Assembly (NCBI GenBank): GCA_001464575.1
Contig: LNFE01000272.1
Span: 1 to 33,655, forward strand
Direction: 5' to 3'
DNA from: Acidobacteria bacterium Ga0077553
Lineage (GTDB): Bacteria; Acidobacteriota; Terriglobia; Bryobacterales; Bryobacteraceae
Length of the DNA stretch: 33,655 nucleotides
A program made the position numbers and the translations under genes. Within the stretch, counting starts at the first letter, position 1; every line of letters begins with the position of its first letter. This document shows, one piece after another, positions 16,848 to 25,050 of this stretch. The notes below the pieces were generated by a model. That model saw only the letters and a list, made by a program, of their open reading frames with translations. It ran no database searches and was not told where the DNA came from.

Positions 16848-17155
16848 GCTTGCGAGTATATCGTGGAGTCGGCCGAGAGGTCGCGGGCGCCGTGGATGAA
16901 GCGGATGATCAGAACCCGCGACGGGCGGACGATGTAGACCAAGCGATAGCTACTTACGAATATCTCTCGGATAGAGTCGTCGCGAAACTCAGGGACAATT
17001 CTGCCTCGCAATGGCGAGGAATCTAGAGAACGGGCGGCGCCGTCAGCAGCACGATGCAGCGCCGCAGCCGATCTCGGGGAATCCATTGCGATGTATTCGA
17101 CGGCATCTCGAAGGCCGCGAAGAGCGGAGGCCGTCCAAACTACTCGGGCAGCCAA
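16844..17155 (-). CDS. RelE/ParE-family toxin
   Basis: A 103-aa small basic protein of the RelE/ParE fold: VVWTASALRGLRDAVEYIA, a helical segment, then PLRGRIVPEFRDDSIREIFVSSYRLVYIVRPSRVLIIRFIHGARDL. ParE members poison DNA gyrase and RelE members cut mRNA on ribosomes; I cannot decide which. It starts at TTG (17155), overlapping the end of the antitoxin gene by 16 nt, so production is coupled to antitoxin translation. The stop overlaps the DUF1080 GTG. Confidence 0.88.
   Translation of the reverse strand: MAARVVWTASALRGLRDAVEYIAMDSPRSAAALHRAADGAARSLDSSPLRGRIVPEFRDDSIREIFVSSYRLVYIVRPSRVLIIRFIHGARDLSADSTIYSQA
16855..16860 (-). promoter_or_regulatory. -10 box TATACT, 7 nt before the DUF1080 GTG
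   Basis: TATACT (minus strand) is one base from the consensus -10 and ends 7 nt before the GTG at 16847, inside the end of the toxin gene. There is no Shine-Dalgarno. It predicts a leaderless DUF1080 mRNA independent of the toxin-antitoxin unit. Confidence 0.5.
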
Positions 17156-17328
17156 CGATTCATCTCAGCAGTTGCTTCGTCCAGAGTCAGAAATGGCCCG
17201 GTTTCAGCCTCCTTCAAGCCCAACTCAATCTCCCGCCGCACATAAATCGCGTACCGGGCATCGTCATAGGTCGCATCGTCGGGCAGCCGATCGATAAGCG
17301 CGTGGAGTTCTTCTTTGACGGAAGCCAT
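17140..17328 (-). CDS. Antitoxin partner of the RelE/ParE toxin
   Basis: A 62-aa acidic protein: MASVKEELHALIDRLPDDAT, YDDARYAIYVRREIELGLKE, LTLDEATAEMNRWLPE. The pattern (K-E-x-L-x-x-L-I-D-x-L-P, then Y-x-x-x-V-R-x-x-I-E-x-G-L) is that of small antitoxins found upstream of RelE/ParE toxins. Such proteins bind the toxin and usually repress their own promoter; that is inferred here. A perfect TATAAT lies 6 nt before the ATG, so the mRNA is probably leaderless. It begins 17 bp after the DUF1501 stop. Confidence 0.85.
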   Translation of the reverse strand: MASVKEELHALIDRLPDDATYDDARYAIYVRREIELGLKEAETGPFLTLDEATAEMNRWLPE

Positions 17329-17334
17329 AACCCG

Positions 17335-17340
17335 ATTATA
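17335..17340 (-). promoter_or_regulatory. Consensus -10 box TATAAT, 6 nt before the antitoxin ATG
   Basis: TATAAT (minus strand) sits in the 17-bp gap after the DUF1501 gene and ends 6 nt before the antitoxin ATG. The -35 would fall inside the DUF1501 3' end, where TTCGGA is present at an 18-bp spacing. No Shine-Dalgarno is seen. Confidence 0.65.
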
Positions 17341-17345
17341 AATCC

Positions 17346-18803
17346 CTACGCGAACAGGTCCGAAACCACTTTGCCCTTCACCAGCTCCCGCGGCTGATTC
17401 AAATGGTTGCGAATCTCCATCTCCGGATCGATGCCGAGCGCATAGTAAATCGTCGCCAGAAGGTCGTTCGGATGAACCGGCTTCTCCTTCGGGCTCGACG
17501 CCGTCGCGTCGCTCTCCCCGTACTGGACGCCCCGGCCAATCCCGGCCCCCGCCACCACCGCGCTGTAGCAGTACGGCCAGTGGTCGCGGCCATCGGGGCT
17601 GTTGCTATTGCCACTCGTCGAAACACCCATGCGCGGACTGCGGCCGAACTCACCAATGGCGACGACCAGCGTTTCCTTCAGCAAACCACGGTCGTCCATA
17701 TCCTGCAGCAGGGCCGAAAGACTACGATCGAGCTTCGGACAATGTAGGTTTTTGAGCGGCCCAAAATTGGCAGCGTGCGTATCCCAAGCTGTCTTCTCGG
17801 GGTCGCCGTTAGCAACTGAGGGCCAGTTCACCTGGACAAACTTGGTTCCGGCTTCAATCAGACGCCGGGCCATCAGCGTGCTCTGCCCGAAGGTGTGCAT
17901 GCCATAGCGCTCGCGCATCTTGTCCGATTCCTTAGTCAGATCCATGGCGTCGCGGGCCTTGCCGGAGAGCACCAGGTCGTACGCCTTGCCGTAGTACTCG
18001 TCAACCGCCGAAGCGTTCAGCGCCTTTTCGAGTTCCGGCATCGAACCGTTGATGCCCTTCAACAACTCGAAGCGATCCTTCAGCCGCTCCGGTGGAATCT
18101 CCTTGCGCAGCGAAAGATCTTCGAGCGTCACCTTCTGGGCGGGATCCTGATACATCCGGTACGGATCGTACGCTTTGCCCAGGAATCCAGCCGCGCCGCC
18201 CTTGCCAATAATGCCCGATTCCTGCAGCGGACGCGGCAGTTCGACGAAGGGCAGCATCGCACCCTTCATCGGCATCATCTTCGAGATGTGGCTGCCCGCG
18301 GTGGGGAAGTCAGCCGCGTTCGGCGGCTCCAACTGACCGGACGGCGAAACCTTATCCGGCGGGTAACCGGTGAGCATTTGGTAAATGGCCGCCGTATGGT
18401 TGAACAGGCCGTTCGGCGTGTAGCTCATGGAGCGAATGAGCGTCACCTTGTCCATCGTGTCGGCCATCATCGGCATGTGTTCGCCAATCCACGTGCCCGG
18501 AATCTTCGTCTTGATGGGCTTGAACTCACCGCGAATGTTGGATGGCGCGTTCGGCTTCGGGTCCCAGATATCAATGTGACTGGGGCCGCCTTGCAGAAAG
18601 ATCATGACAACGTTCTTGGCGTTGCCGAAACCTTTCGCGCCGGCGAACTTCTCCGCCACGGCAGCGGCCTGCGCCGCCTTCTGCGACAGAAAGAAGCCGG
18701 GCAGGTGAAGCCCCGCCAAACCAAGTGATCCGATGCGAAGGAGTTCGCGGCGGGTGGGACCTTCACAGGTCTGTCCAGCGATGCGGCCAGGAATGTTCAA
18801 CAT
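17346..18803 (-). CDS. DUF1501 domain-containing protein, Tat-exported
   Basis: A 485-aa protein of the DUF1501 family, which has an alkaline-phosphatase/sulfatase-like fold and is common in Planctomycetes and Solibacteres. The Tat signal is TRRELLRIGSLGLAGL (17-32). Family landmarks are VVMIFLQGGPSHIDIWDPKP, MMADTMDKVTLIRSMS, WDTHAANFG, VVAIGEFGRSPRM and GRDHWPYCYSAVVAGAGIGRG. The ATG at 18803 is preceded by AAGGAG 7 nt away and lies 11 bp after the DUF1549/1553 stop, so it closes the four-gene module B. Upstream in-frame starts would read through that neighbour and lack the signal. The reaction is unknown; a periplasmic hydrolase is inferred. Confidence 0.93.
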   Translation of the reverse strand: MLNIPGRIAGQTCEGPTRRELLRIGSLGLAGLHLPGFFLSQKAAQAAAVAEKFAGAKGFGNAKNVVMIFLQGGPSHIDIWDPKPNAPSNIRGEFKPIKTKIPGTWIGEHMPMMADTMDKVTLIRSMSYTPNGLFNHTAAIYQMLTGYPPDKVSPSGQLEPPNAADFPTAGSHISKMMPMKGAMLPFVELPRPLQESGIIGKGGAAGFLGKAYDPYRMYQDPAQKVTLEDLSLRKEIPPERLKDRFELLKGINGSMPELEKALNASAVDEYYGKAYDLVLSGKARDAMDLTKESDKMRERYGMHTFGQSTLMARRLIEAGTKFVQVNWPSVANGDPEKTAWDTHAANFGPLKNLHCPKLDRSLSALLQDMDDRGLLKETLVVAIGEFGRSPRMGVSTSGNSNSPDGRDHWPYCYSAVVAGAGIGRGVQYGESDATASSPKEKPVHPNDLLATIYYALGIDPEMEIRNHLNQPRELVKGKVVSDLFA

Positions 18804-18814
18804 GATCGTGCTCC

Positions 18815-20968
18815 TTAGTAACTGTAGAGGAAACCTTTGCTGTTGAGAAGGGCCCAGAGGAGATCCTGCGCGCGCAGAGCACGGGGTCCGCCGGAAAGGT
18901 ACTTCACGCCGTACTCCGTCTCGGCCTTCGTGGGCGGCCGGGAAAGGGAGGCAAGGTAGAGGTCTTCCACCATCGCGGCGTCGGACTTCCCAGCCAGCAC
19001 GTTTTTCGCCACGCGGCCCTTCGGGTCGGCTACCGCATCGGAGATCGTCTTGCCGTTGACGAGATTCAACGCCTGCGGCAGGCTGAAGTCCGTCCGCCGT
19101 TCGCACTCGCAAGCGGACTCGCGGGTGGGGCGGCCAAAGAGATCGAGGAAACCGTCCGCTCCCACGTGAGGGTCGAGCACCTGAGAAGCGTTCGTCTCCT
19201 CAGGTACCTCGGGAAAGTTAGGCCGGGCGCCGGCGGCGGCAGCCACCGCATCCATCAACGGTTCCGCGTTCAGCCGTCGTGGCATGGCGTGCGAGAAGTT
19301 GTCCGCATCGAGCGCGTTCCATTCGTTGGTCTGGAACGAAGCCTGATAGGTCCGGCTGCGAACGATGGTACGCATCAGATGCTGAAGATCGAAGTTGTGG
19401 TCGGTCAGGTCCTTGGTCAGAGCCTCCAACAGAGCCGGATTGACCGGCGGGTTCGAGGCGCGGATGTCATCGACCGGATCAATGATGCCCTTGCCAAAGA
19501 AGTAGCTCCAGACGCGGTTGGCGACGGCCTTGGCGAAGAACGGATTCTGCTTCGAGACCAGCCAATCGGCAAGAGCGTCGCGGCGTTGCGGCCCGGCGGG
19601 AATCTTCACGGGTGAGAGCGAGGCAATCAGGAACTCGGGGGCAACCACGCGCGAATCCTTCGGGTGCTTCATCTCATAGTCGGCGCGCTGATCATAGAGG
19701 ATCTCTTCGCCGACCTCATAGCCAGGGCGCAGACCGACGGCCGAGAAGAAGGCCGACATCTGGTAGTACTGATTTTGCGTCCACTTTTCGAACGGGTGAT
19801 CGTGGCATTGCGCGCAGACCATGCGGACGCCCAGGAACACCTGCGTCGTCTTCTCCATCGTCGGCTTGGCGTCGCGGGTGGCGCGGAAGTAGTTGCCGGC
19901 GGGGTCGTCGTAGGTGCTGCCGCGGCTCGTCAGCAGTTCCCGAACCATCTTGTCGTAGGGTTTATTCACCGCAATGGACTCCCGGATCCATTCGCGGAAG
20001 CCGTAGGCGCCTTTCTCCCCAAGGAACTTGCGGGAGGACTGCAGCAGGTCGCTCCACTTCACCGTCCAGTGATCGGTGAACGCAGGGCTCGCGATCAGCT
20101 TGTCGATCTTGCGATCGCGCTTGAGCTTCGAAGGCGCCGGGTCGGCCAGGAACGCGCGAATGTCATCGGGCGCCGGCAGTTGACCCGTCAGATCCAGCGA
20201 AACGCGGCGCAGGAATGCCGCATCGTCCGTGGCCGGCGAGGGCTGGATCTTCAACTTCTGCAGCTTGGCGTCGATGTGCTGATCGATGTAGTTGTTCTGC
20301 GGGAGTTGCTTCCAGGCGAATCCCGGCTTGGGATTCAGGATCGTCACTGGAATGGTCGAGAACTTCCCTTGGTAACGGACCAGGAGCGTCGCCTCGCCGA
20401 CACGTTCGCCGGAGACTTTCGAAGCCGGGTCGACTTTGGCGACATCCGGGGTGTTCGATTCGACGGTCGCTTCGCTAGTCACGTCGCGGGTTTGCCCGTC
20501 GGCGAAGCGGGCTGTCACCTTCACCTGCGCCGTACCGCCCGCCCCGGTCATGGCCACCTCGGCCGGGGTCACTTCGAGGGTCGCAACGTTGTCTTTGGCG
20601 GGGTCGCCGTACGGGACGCCCTGTGCAATCCAGTTATAGATCGTCGTATAGTAAGGCGATTTCTTATCGAAGCGGAGGCCGCCTCCATGGGCGACGGACT
20701 GCGTGGGCTTGGCGAGCATCAGACTGCGGCCGGGTTCGGCGCGGTTGAAACGGCGGCCGGAGAGGTCGTAGAGCAGAGCCTCATAGTCGAACTGGGGGTC
20801 GTAGCCACGGAGCGAAAGTTTAAAGCCGTTCTTCCCCTTCGCAGCGCCATGGCAAGGGCCGGAGGTGCAGCCGGTCTTGTTCAGGATCGGCGCGACGTCC
20901 CGCAGGAAGGTTACGGGCTGGGCGTGGGCGGCAAGAGCCGCACTAACGAGCAGGAGTGGAATTCGCAT
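18815..20968 (-). CDS. DUF1549/DUF1553 protein with Big2-like domain (planctomycete cytochrome type)
   Basis: A 717-aa exported protein. It has a signal peptide (1-16), a cytochrome c-like N-terminus with the spaced motif C34-TSGP-C39-H40 (CX4CH, not the usual CXXCH), a Big2-like domain (about 130-212: VTPAEVAMTGAGGTAQVKVTARF, DVTSEATVES), then DUF1549 (ATDDAAFLRRVSLDLTGQLP) with Cys385-AQ-Cys388-His389 in CAQCHDHPFEKW, and DUF1553 (RRDALADWLV, NPFFAKAVANRVWSYFFGKG, RTYQASFQTN). It overlaps the preceding IPT/PPC gene by 26 bp. DUF1549/1553 proteins are usually followed by DUF1501, as here. A periplasmic redox or hydrolytic role with DUF1501 is inferred. Confidence 0.93.
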   Translation of the reverse strand: MRIPLLLVSAALAAHAQPVTFLRDVAPILNKTGCTSGPCHGAAKGKNGFKLSLRGYDPQFDYEALLYDLSGRRFNRAEPGRSLMLAKPTQSVAHGGGLRFDKKSPYYTTIYNWIAQGVPYGDPAKDNVATLEVTPAEVAMTGAGGTAQVKVTARFADGQTRDVTSEATVESNTPDVAKVDPASKVSGERVGEATLLVRYQGKFSTIPVTILNPKPGFAWKQLPQNNYIDQHIDAKLQKLKIQPSPATDDAAFLRRVSLDLTGQLPAPDDIRAFLADPAPSKLKRDRKIDKLIASPAFTDHWTVKWSDLLQSSRKFLGEKGAYGFREWIRESIAVNKPYDKMVRELLTSRGSTYDDPAGNYFRATRDAKPTMEKTTQVFLGVRMVCAQCHDHPFEKWTQNQYYQMSAFFSAVGLRPGYEVGEEILYDQRADYEMKHPKDSRVVAPEFLIASLSPVKIPAGPQRRDALADWLVSKQNPFFAKAVANRVWSYFFGKGIIDPVDDIRASNPPVNPALLEALTKDLTDHNFDLQHLMRTIVRSRTYQASFQTNEWNALDADNFSHAMPRRLNAEPLMDAVAAAAGARPNFPEVPEETNASQVLDPHVGADGFLDLFGRPTRESACECERRTDFSLPQALNLVNGKTISDAVADPKGRVAKNVLAGKSDAAMVEDLYLASLSRPPTKAETEYGVKYLSGGPRALRAQDLLWALLNSKGFLYSY

Positions 20969-23030
20969 CGTTGGGTTTCTCTTCGGGATCGAGTTCGGCT
21001 ACCTGCAGGGGTAGCAGCGGGGAGTAGATTTCCTGGGCTTGGCCGCCGGACATGAGGCGGCCCATGACGCCGATGTTATAGAGCGCCGGCAAGGTATTGC
21101 GGGTGGAGGTGACGAGGAACGTGCCGGTGGTCCTGTCTTTCTTATCCACTTCCATTTCGATCGCGCGGAAGTCGATGAAGTTCGGCAGGTCAACGGTCAC
21201 CGCCTCCGGCACGGATTGCATCCGGTCGCGCGTCGTCCAGCGCCAGCGGAACAGATACTCGTAACCGGCGGGCTTCTTGGTCGCCTTCTCGAGCGTCAGG
21301 GTGAGGTTCGCCGGAGCGGGGTCCGTCAGCGCGGCAGGCAGTTGATAGCCGAGCCATTGGCCCACCAGCGGGCGCTGGCGATCGACGACGCCCTGCGCCG
21401 TCGCCCCAGCAATGCCGATGGAGTACCCCAGCCCCGTCGCGACCCTTTCAATCTTGGGCGTTTGCGGATCCGTCGAAATCACGCGGAAGCCGATGTCTCC
21501 CGCCGCGAACTTGGCGTCCGGTGCGGCGGTCAACGTCAGGATGCCGCGGCGGCTATTGGCCCGGTTGTTCGGGTCGGGGATCTCGTGCGGAATGTCGCCA
21601 CCAGCAACGGTCACGCCGGGCGGGAGGCTGAGCGGTTCGATCCGGAGAGGTCCGGTGTAACCACGGCGGTTGATGTTCACGGTAACCAGAGCGGTGCCGC
21701 CGGCCGGGATGTTTACGAAGGGCGAGGTGATCTGCGCCTGGAAGTCCGCGCCGGAGCGGGAGGCATGGAGGCGGTAGGCATAGTGAGTGCCACCGCGCAG
21801 CGCCAGGTCCTCCACCGACACCGTGATCTTCGTAACGCCATCGGGCACCTTGAACTGAAGGAACGGATCACCCAACGTCCGGCTACTAGCCTGCACGGCG
21901 CCGACATCGACCGGCAGCGGACCATCGCCAGCGGAAGCGAGTTTCTTGCCGGCTTCGTCAAACACGGTGATCAATCCGGTGAGCTTGGAAGTCCCCAGTT
22001 CCCGCGCCTGGAGTTCAAAAAGATACTCTTCGCCAGGCTGAACGTTAAGGGTGTACTTGTCGATCTCGGCTGGCTTGGCGAGACGGCCATTGATCGTGAC
22101 CGGAAGTTGGAGCGGCGCGGTTACCGGCTCGCGTTGTTCAGGGAAATCACCCACCGCGAAGGGCAACGGCAAGGAAGGCGAATCCGGCAGATTCACGAAC
22201 GTCTGTGGTGTTTTCACGGACGACAAATCGGCCTTCACGGTGACGTTCGACAGCGTCACCTCGATCGCTTCGCCGCGGCGTCCGCCGAGCGGGAAGATGT
22301 CCGCGGCATAGGCGTAGGCGCCGGTCTTGAAGCGGTAGAAGTTCTGCGCTTGCGCGGAAAAACGGGCGTCATGGATCTCGACGTAGTAGAACCCTTCCTT
22401 GGGAAAGGTCATATCGAGCCGGGCATCCAAGCGGAGGAGCGGATCGTCTTCACTGCGGGAGATCTGCTTTCCGGCGGCGTCATAGACGCGGATCACCGGA
22501 TCCACCGCCGAACCGGCGCGGCGGGCGTCGACCTCGAAAACGCGGCGCTCGCCAGCCTTCACTTGAAGGCGGTAAACGTCGCGTTCCGGGCCGGCCAGCG
22601 TTCCGTTGAGCGTGAGCGGCGTCGAAGGAAGCGTCTGCGCCTTTTCGAGGGAGTCATTCTGGTGCGCCGCGGCACCGGGACGGCTCTCTTCCTCGGTCAG
22701 CTCAGGAAACGAGCCGACGTTGAAAAGCAGAACATTCGAGAGACCATTCTGGCCCTTCACGCGGAGCGGGTAAATGCCCACGGCCCACTCGCCCGTTGGT
22801 TCCACCAGGAACGTCGCGTAGCGGGACTCCATGCCCGGCTTGGTGGAGCCGAGAGGCGTAAACGTCGCGGGCAGGGACGAGACCACCGTGGCGCCTTCAC
22901 CCAGATTCTGGCCCACAATCGTCAGCTCAAAGGGCCGGCCCTTTTGCGCGCCGCGCGGCTGAAGGTCCGTGATGGCCGGCGGCGCGGCGGCCAAGACAGC
23001 GGCGAAACAGAGAGAAGCCAGAAGTCTCAT
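20943..23030 (-). CDS. Exported IPT/TIG and PPC-domain protein
   Basis: A 695-aa secreted protein: signal peptide MRLLASLCFAAVLAAAP, an IPT/TIG-like domain (about 18-115: ITDLQPRGAQKGRPFELTIVGQNL), and at least two pre-peptidase C-terminal (PPC)-like beta domains (NDSLEKAQTL ... DVYRLQVKAGERRVFEVDARRAGSAVDPVIRVYDAAGK; a second around INGRLAKPAEIDKYTLNVQPGEEYLFELQARE). No catalytic domain was seen, so it probably binds partners or substrate. The ATG at 23030 overlaps the WD40 gene stop (ATGA); a longer frame to 23081 lies inside that gene and is unlikely. Such proteins commonly sit in DUF1549/DUF1501 clusters. Confidence 0.88.
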   Translation of the reverse strand: MRLLASLCFAAVLAAAPPAITDLQPRGAQKGRPFELTIVGQNLGEGATVVSSLPATFTPLGSTKPGMESRYATFLVEPTGEWAVGIYPLRVKGQNGLSNVLLFNVGSFPELTEEESRPGAAAHQNDSLEKAQTLPSTPLTLNGTLAGPERDVYRLQVKAGERRVFEVDARRAGSAVDPVIRVYDAAGKQISRSEDDPLLRLDARLDMTFPKEGFYYVEIHDARFSAQAQNFYRFKTGAYAYAADIFPLGGRRGEAIEVTLSNVTVKADLSSVKTPQTFVNLPDSPSLPLPFAVGDFPEQREPVTAPLQLPVTINGRLAKPAEIDKYTLNVQPGEEYLFELQARELGTSKLTGLITVFDEAGKKLASAGDGPLPVDVGAVQASSRTLGDPFLQFKVPDGVTKITVSVEDLALRGGTHYAYRLHASRSGADFQAQITSPFVNIPAGGTALVTVNINRRGYTGPLRIEPLSLPPGVTVAGGDIPHEIPDPNNRANSRRGILTLTAAPDAKFAAGDIGFRVISTDPQTPKIERVATGLGYSIGIAGATAQGVVDRQRPLVGQWLGYQLPAALTDPAPANLTLTLEKATKKPAGYEYLFRWRWTTRDRMQSVPEAVTVDLPNFIDFRAIEMEVDKKDRTTGTFLVTSTRNTLPALYNIGVMGRLMSGGQAQEIYSPLLPLQVAELDPEEKPNDANSTPAR

Positions 23031-24349
23031 TGGGCACCTGCGGAGAGAGGAACGGGAATGAAGGAATGGAGCAGTTTGCAATCCTGCGTTGCATAGACGC
23101 GGATCTTTCCATCGAAGCCCCCGGTGGCGAGCTTCGTGCTATCGGGCGAGAACGCGACAGTGTAAATCCCGGCGGAGTGGCCAGTGCAGGCGGCCTTCTT
23201 GTCGCCCGTTTCGGGATCGTAAAGGTTCACGGAGGCAGATTGGCTGGCCACCGCAATGCGGTTTCCGTCGGGAGACCAGTCGAGTGCCGTAATGGCGCCG
23301 TCCTGCCGTTCCAGCTTGCGCACGAGCGTCGTGTCGTCGGCAATCTTCATGTTCCGAGGGCGGTCCATCAAGTAGATATAGGGATAGCGCTCGGCGCCAC
23401 CAAGGACGACGACGTCTTTTCTCGGATGGCGCGCGATGGCGTTGAGTTCACCCCGGAGCAGATTGACGTTTTCCAGGAACGCGCCGGAGTTGGCGTCGAT
23501 GAGCTTGGCGGCACGGTCGCCGGAGGCGGAGACGAAACGCTTCGAGTCAACGCCGAAGACCGTCGCGAGAACCCAATTCTCATGGTTCCCGATCTTGTAG
23601 AGTTCCTTGCCCGTGGCCGTGTCAAACACATGCACCGTGTTATCCGCGCAGCCGACGGCGATCTTCGACGAATCCGGCGCGAGCGAAGCACCGAAGACCG
23701 TGTCGTTGGTCAAACGGGCCGACCGCAGCAGCTTTGCCGACGCAACGTCCCACACTTGGACTTCGCCAAACTGCGCCGGCGTTCCGCCACCGGCGATGAG
23801 CAGTTTGCCATCGGCACTGAAGGCTACCGACAGAATTCGCTCGGCGCGGCCATTCAGCCGGTGCAGCAGTTTCTTACCATCGGCGGAGTGGAGCAGAATC
23901 TCCCGATTGCCGGAAACGGCGAGTGTTTGGCCATCCGGCGAGAACTTCAGTGCAGTGATTACGGGCGGCTGCAAATAGACCGCGGCGCTAGTCTCGGTGG
24001 ACTCCGCGGGGGAATCATCTCTAGCACCATCGCGGATCCAATCGCGGAAGAGCGCGATGTCGGCCTCAGGCAAAGCCGCCGCGGCCAGGGGCATCCGTGG
24101 CTTCGTTTCGCCAGTGAGGTAGCGGACGGTGAGCGATTGGTCGGGCTGGCCGGCGACGAAGGCAGGTCCCCGCTGGCCTCCCTTGGAAAACGCTTGGTAG
24201 GTGGTTACGTCCAGGTTGGCCGCCTTCGAGGCGGGCTGGTGGCAGCCTTGGCAATGCTTCTGGAGCAAGGGCTGAATGTCTTTATGAAAGCTCGGAGCGG
24301 CGGCCAGTTGGCCGAGTGCCCCGCAGAGGACGAAGAAGACGCGGCGCAT
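23027..24349 (-). CDS. Cytochrome c-WD40 beta-propeller fusion, exported
   Basis: A 440-aa protein: signal peptide MRRVFFVLCGALGQLAAA, a planctomycete-type cytochrome c domain with C33-QG-C36-H37 and a possible axial Met86 (KPRMPLAA), then a WD40 propeller from about residue 125 to the end (ITALKFSPDGQTLAVSG, ILSVAFSADGKLLIAGG, ITALDWSPDGNRIAVAS, IYTVAFSPDSTKLATGG). The ATG at 24349 follows AAGGAAG by 4 nt; a longer frame to 24370 lacks a ribosome site. It is the first gene of module B and overlaps the second by 4 bp. A periplasmic electron-transfer or scaffold role is inferred. Confidence 0.91.
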   Translation of the reverse strand: MRRVFFVLCGALGQLAAAPSFHKDIQPLLQKHCQGCHQPASKAANLDVTTYQAFSKGGQRGPAFVAGQPDQSLTVRYLTGETKPRMPLAAAALPEADIALFRDWIRDGARDDSPAESTETSAAVYLQPPVITALKFSPDGQTLAVSGNREILLHSADGKKLLHRLNGRAERILSVAFSADGKLLIAGGGTPAQFGEVQVWDVASAKLLRSARLTNDTVFGASLAPDSSKIAVGCADNTVHVFDTATGKELYKIGNHENWVLATVFGVDSKRFVSASGDRAAKLIDANSGAFLENVNLLRGELNAIARHPRKDVVVLGGAERYPYIYLMDRPRNMKIADDTTLVRKLERQDGAITALDWSPDGNRIAVASQSASVNLYDPETGDKKAACTGHSAGIYTVAFSPDSTKLATGGFDGKIRVYATQDCKLLHSFIPVPLSAGAQ

Positions 24350-24375
24350 GAAACTTCCTTTCGAAACCAAAAGGA

Positions 24376-24381
24376 AGTATA
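24376..24381 (-). promoter_or_regulatory. -10 box TATACT upstream of module B
   Basis: TATACT (minus strand) lies 26 nt before the WD40 gene ATG, leaving a leader of about 20 nt that includes the AAGGAAG ribosome site. The -35 would fall in the end of the BON gene and is not well conserved. It would give the four-gene module its own promoter. Confidence 0.45.
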
Positions 24382-24401
24382 TCGAAATGCGCCGCGGGCA
24401 G

Positions 24402-25040
24402 TTACCGCTTTACCGGCTTCCCTTCCTCACTCGCGGCGATCAGGTTGTTCGTGATAGAGAACGCGCCGAACACGCCATTGGCCTGCAGTTCCGCGATGGT
24501 GCGGTCGCCGGTATTGGAGACCACGCCTTCCAGCGTCACCTGCCCGTTCTTCACGATGATGTGAATCGGATGGAAGCCGGGAGGAGGGTCCTGCGTGATG
24601 CCCATCGTGCGACGCGTCATCGAGGGAAACAATGGCGCTCCGCGATTCGGGTTGTATCGGGCAAGCGCCGGGTGGCCATAGATTGCCACGTAGACGCCTC
24701 GCCGGATATCGTCATCGGCCGGCGAAAGAGGCAGCACCTCAATTTCGTTGACCACATTCTCTACGCCTTCGATCCCCTTCACGACGCGTTCCGCCGTCGA
24801 CTTCAGCGTCGGCCGCGAGGCGTACCCGCGAAGGTAAACGGTATAACCCTTGATCCCAAACCGAAGATTGTCGAAAAGGCCGTATTCCGGAAGACGAATT
24901 AGTTCGCGCTGCACACTTCGTGCTAGCGCGATTACGGCCTTTTCGTTCGCCTCAGGAGGGCGGACATCACCCGGCTTTAAGCCGCCGGCCTCCTGTCCGT
25001 ACAGAGAAACCGAAAGCAAAGCAAGGGTAAAAACCCGCAT
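24402..25040 (-). CDS. BON-domain protein, exported
   Basis: A 212-aa protein with a signal peptide (MRVFTLALLSVSLYG) and two BON-like domains. The first (about 39-103) has VQRELIRLPEYGLFDNLRFGIKGYTVYLRGYA and ERVVKGIEGVENVVNEIEVLP; the second (about 112-200) has VYVAIYGHPALARY, IIVKNGQVTLEGVVSNTGDRTIAE and FSITNNLIAA. BON domains bind phospholipids or membranes (OsmY-like), so a periplasmic envelope role is likely. The Shine-Dalgarno AAGGAG sits 6 nt before the ATG and overlaps the tpiA stop. It is the last gene of the yebC-ruvC-deoB-tpiA run. Confidence 0.88.
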   Translation of the reverse strand: MRVFTLALLSVSLYGQEAGGLKPGDVRPPEANEKAVIALARSVQRELIRLPEYGLFDNLRFGIKGYTVYLRGYASRPTLKSTAERVVKGIEGVENVVNEIEVLPLSPADDDIRRGVYVAIYGHPALARYNPNRGAPLFPSMTRRTMGITQDPPPGFHPIHIIVKNGQVTLEGVVSNTGDRTIAELQANGVFGAFSITNNLIAASEEGKPVKR

Positions 25041-25050
25041 AGAAGACTCC

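Noticed and set aside
21039-24454. Two long plus-strand frames (685 and 474 aa).
   Set aside because: They are antisense to the IPT/PPC and cytochrome-WD40 genes, whose domains, signal peptides and overlaps are clear.
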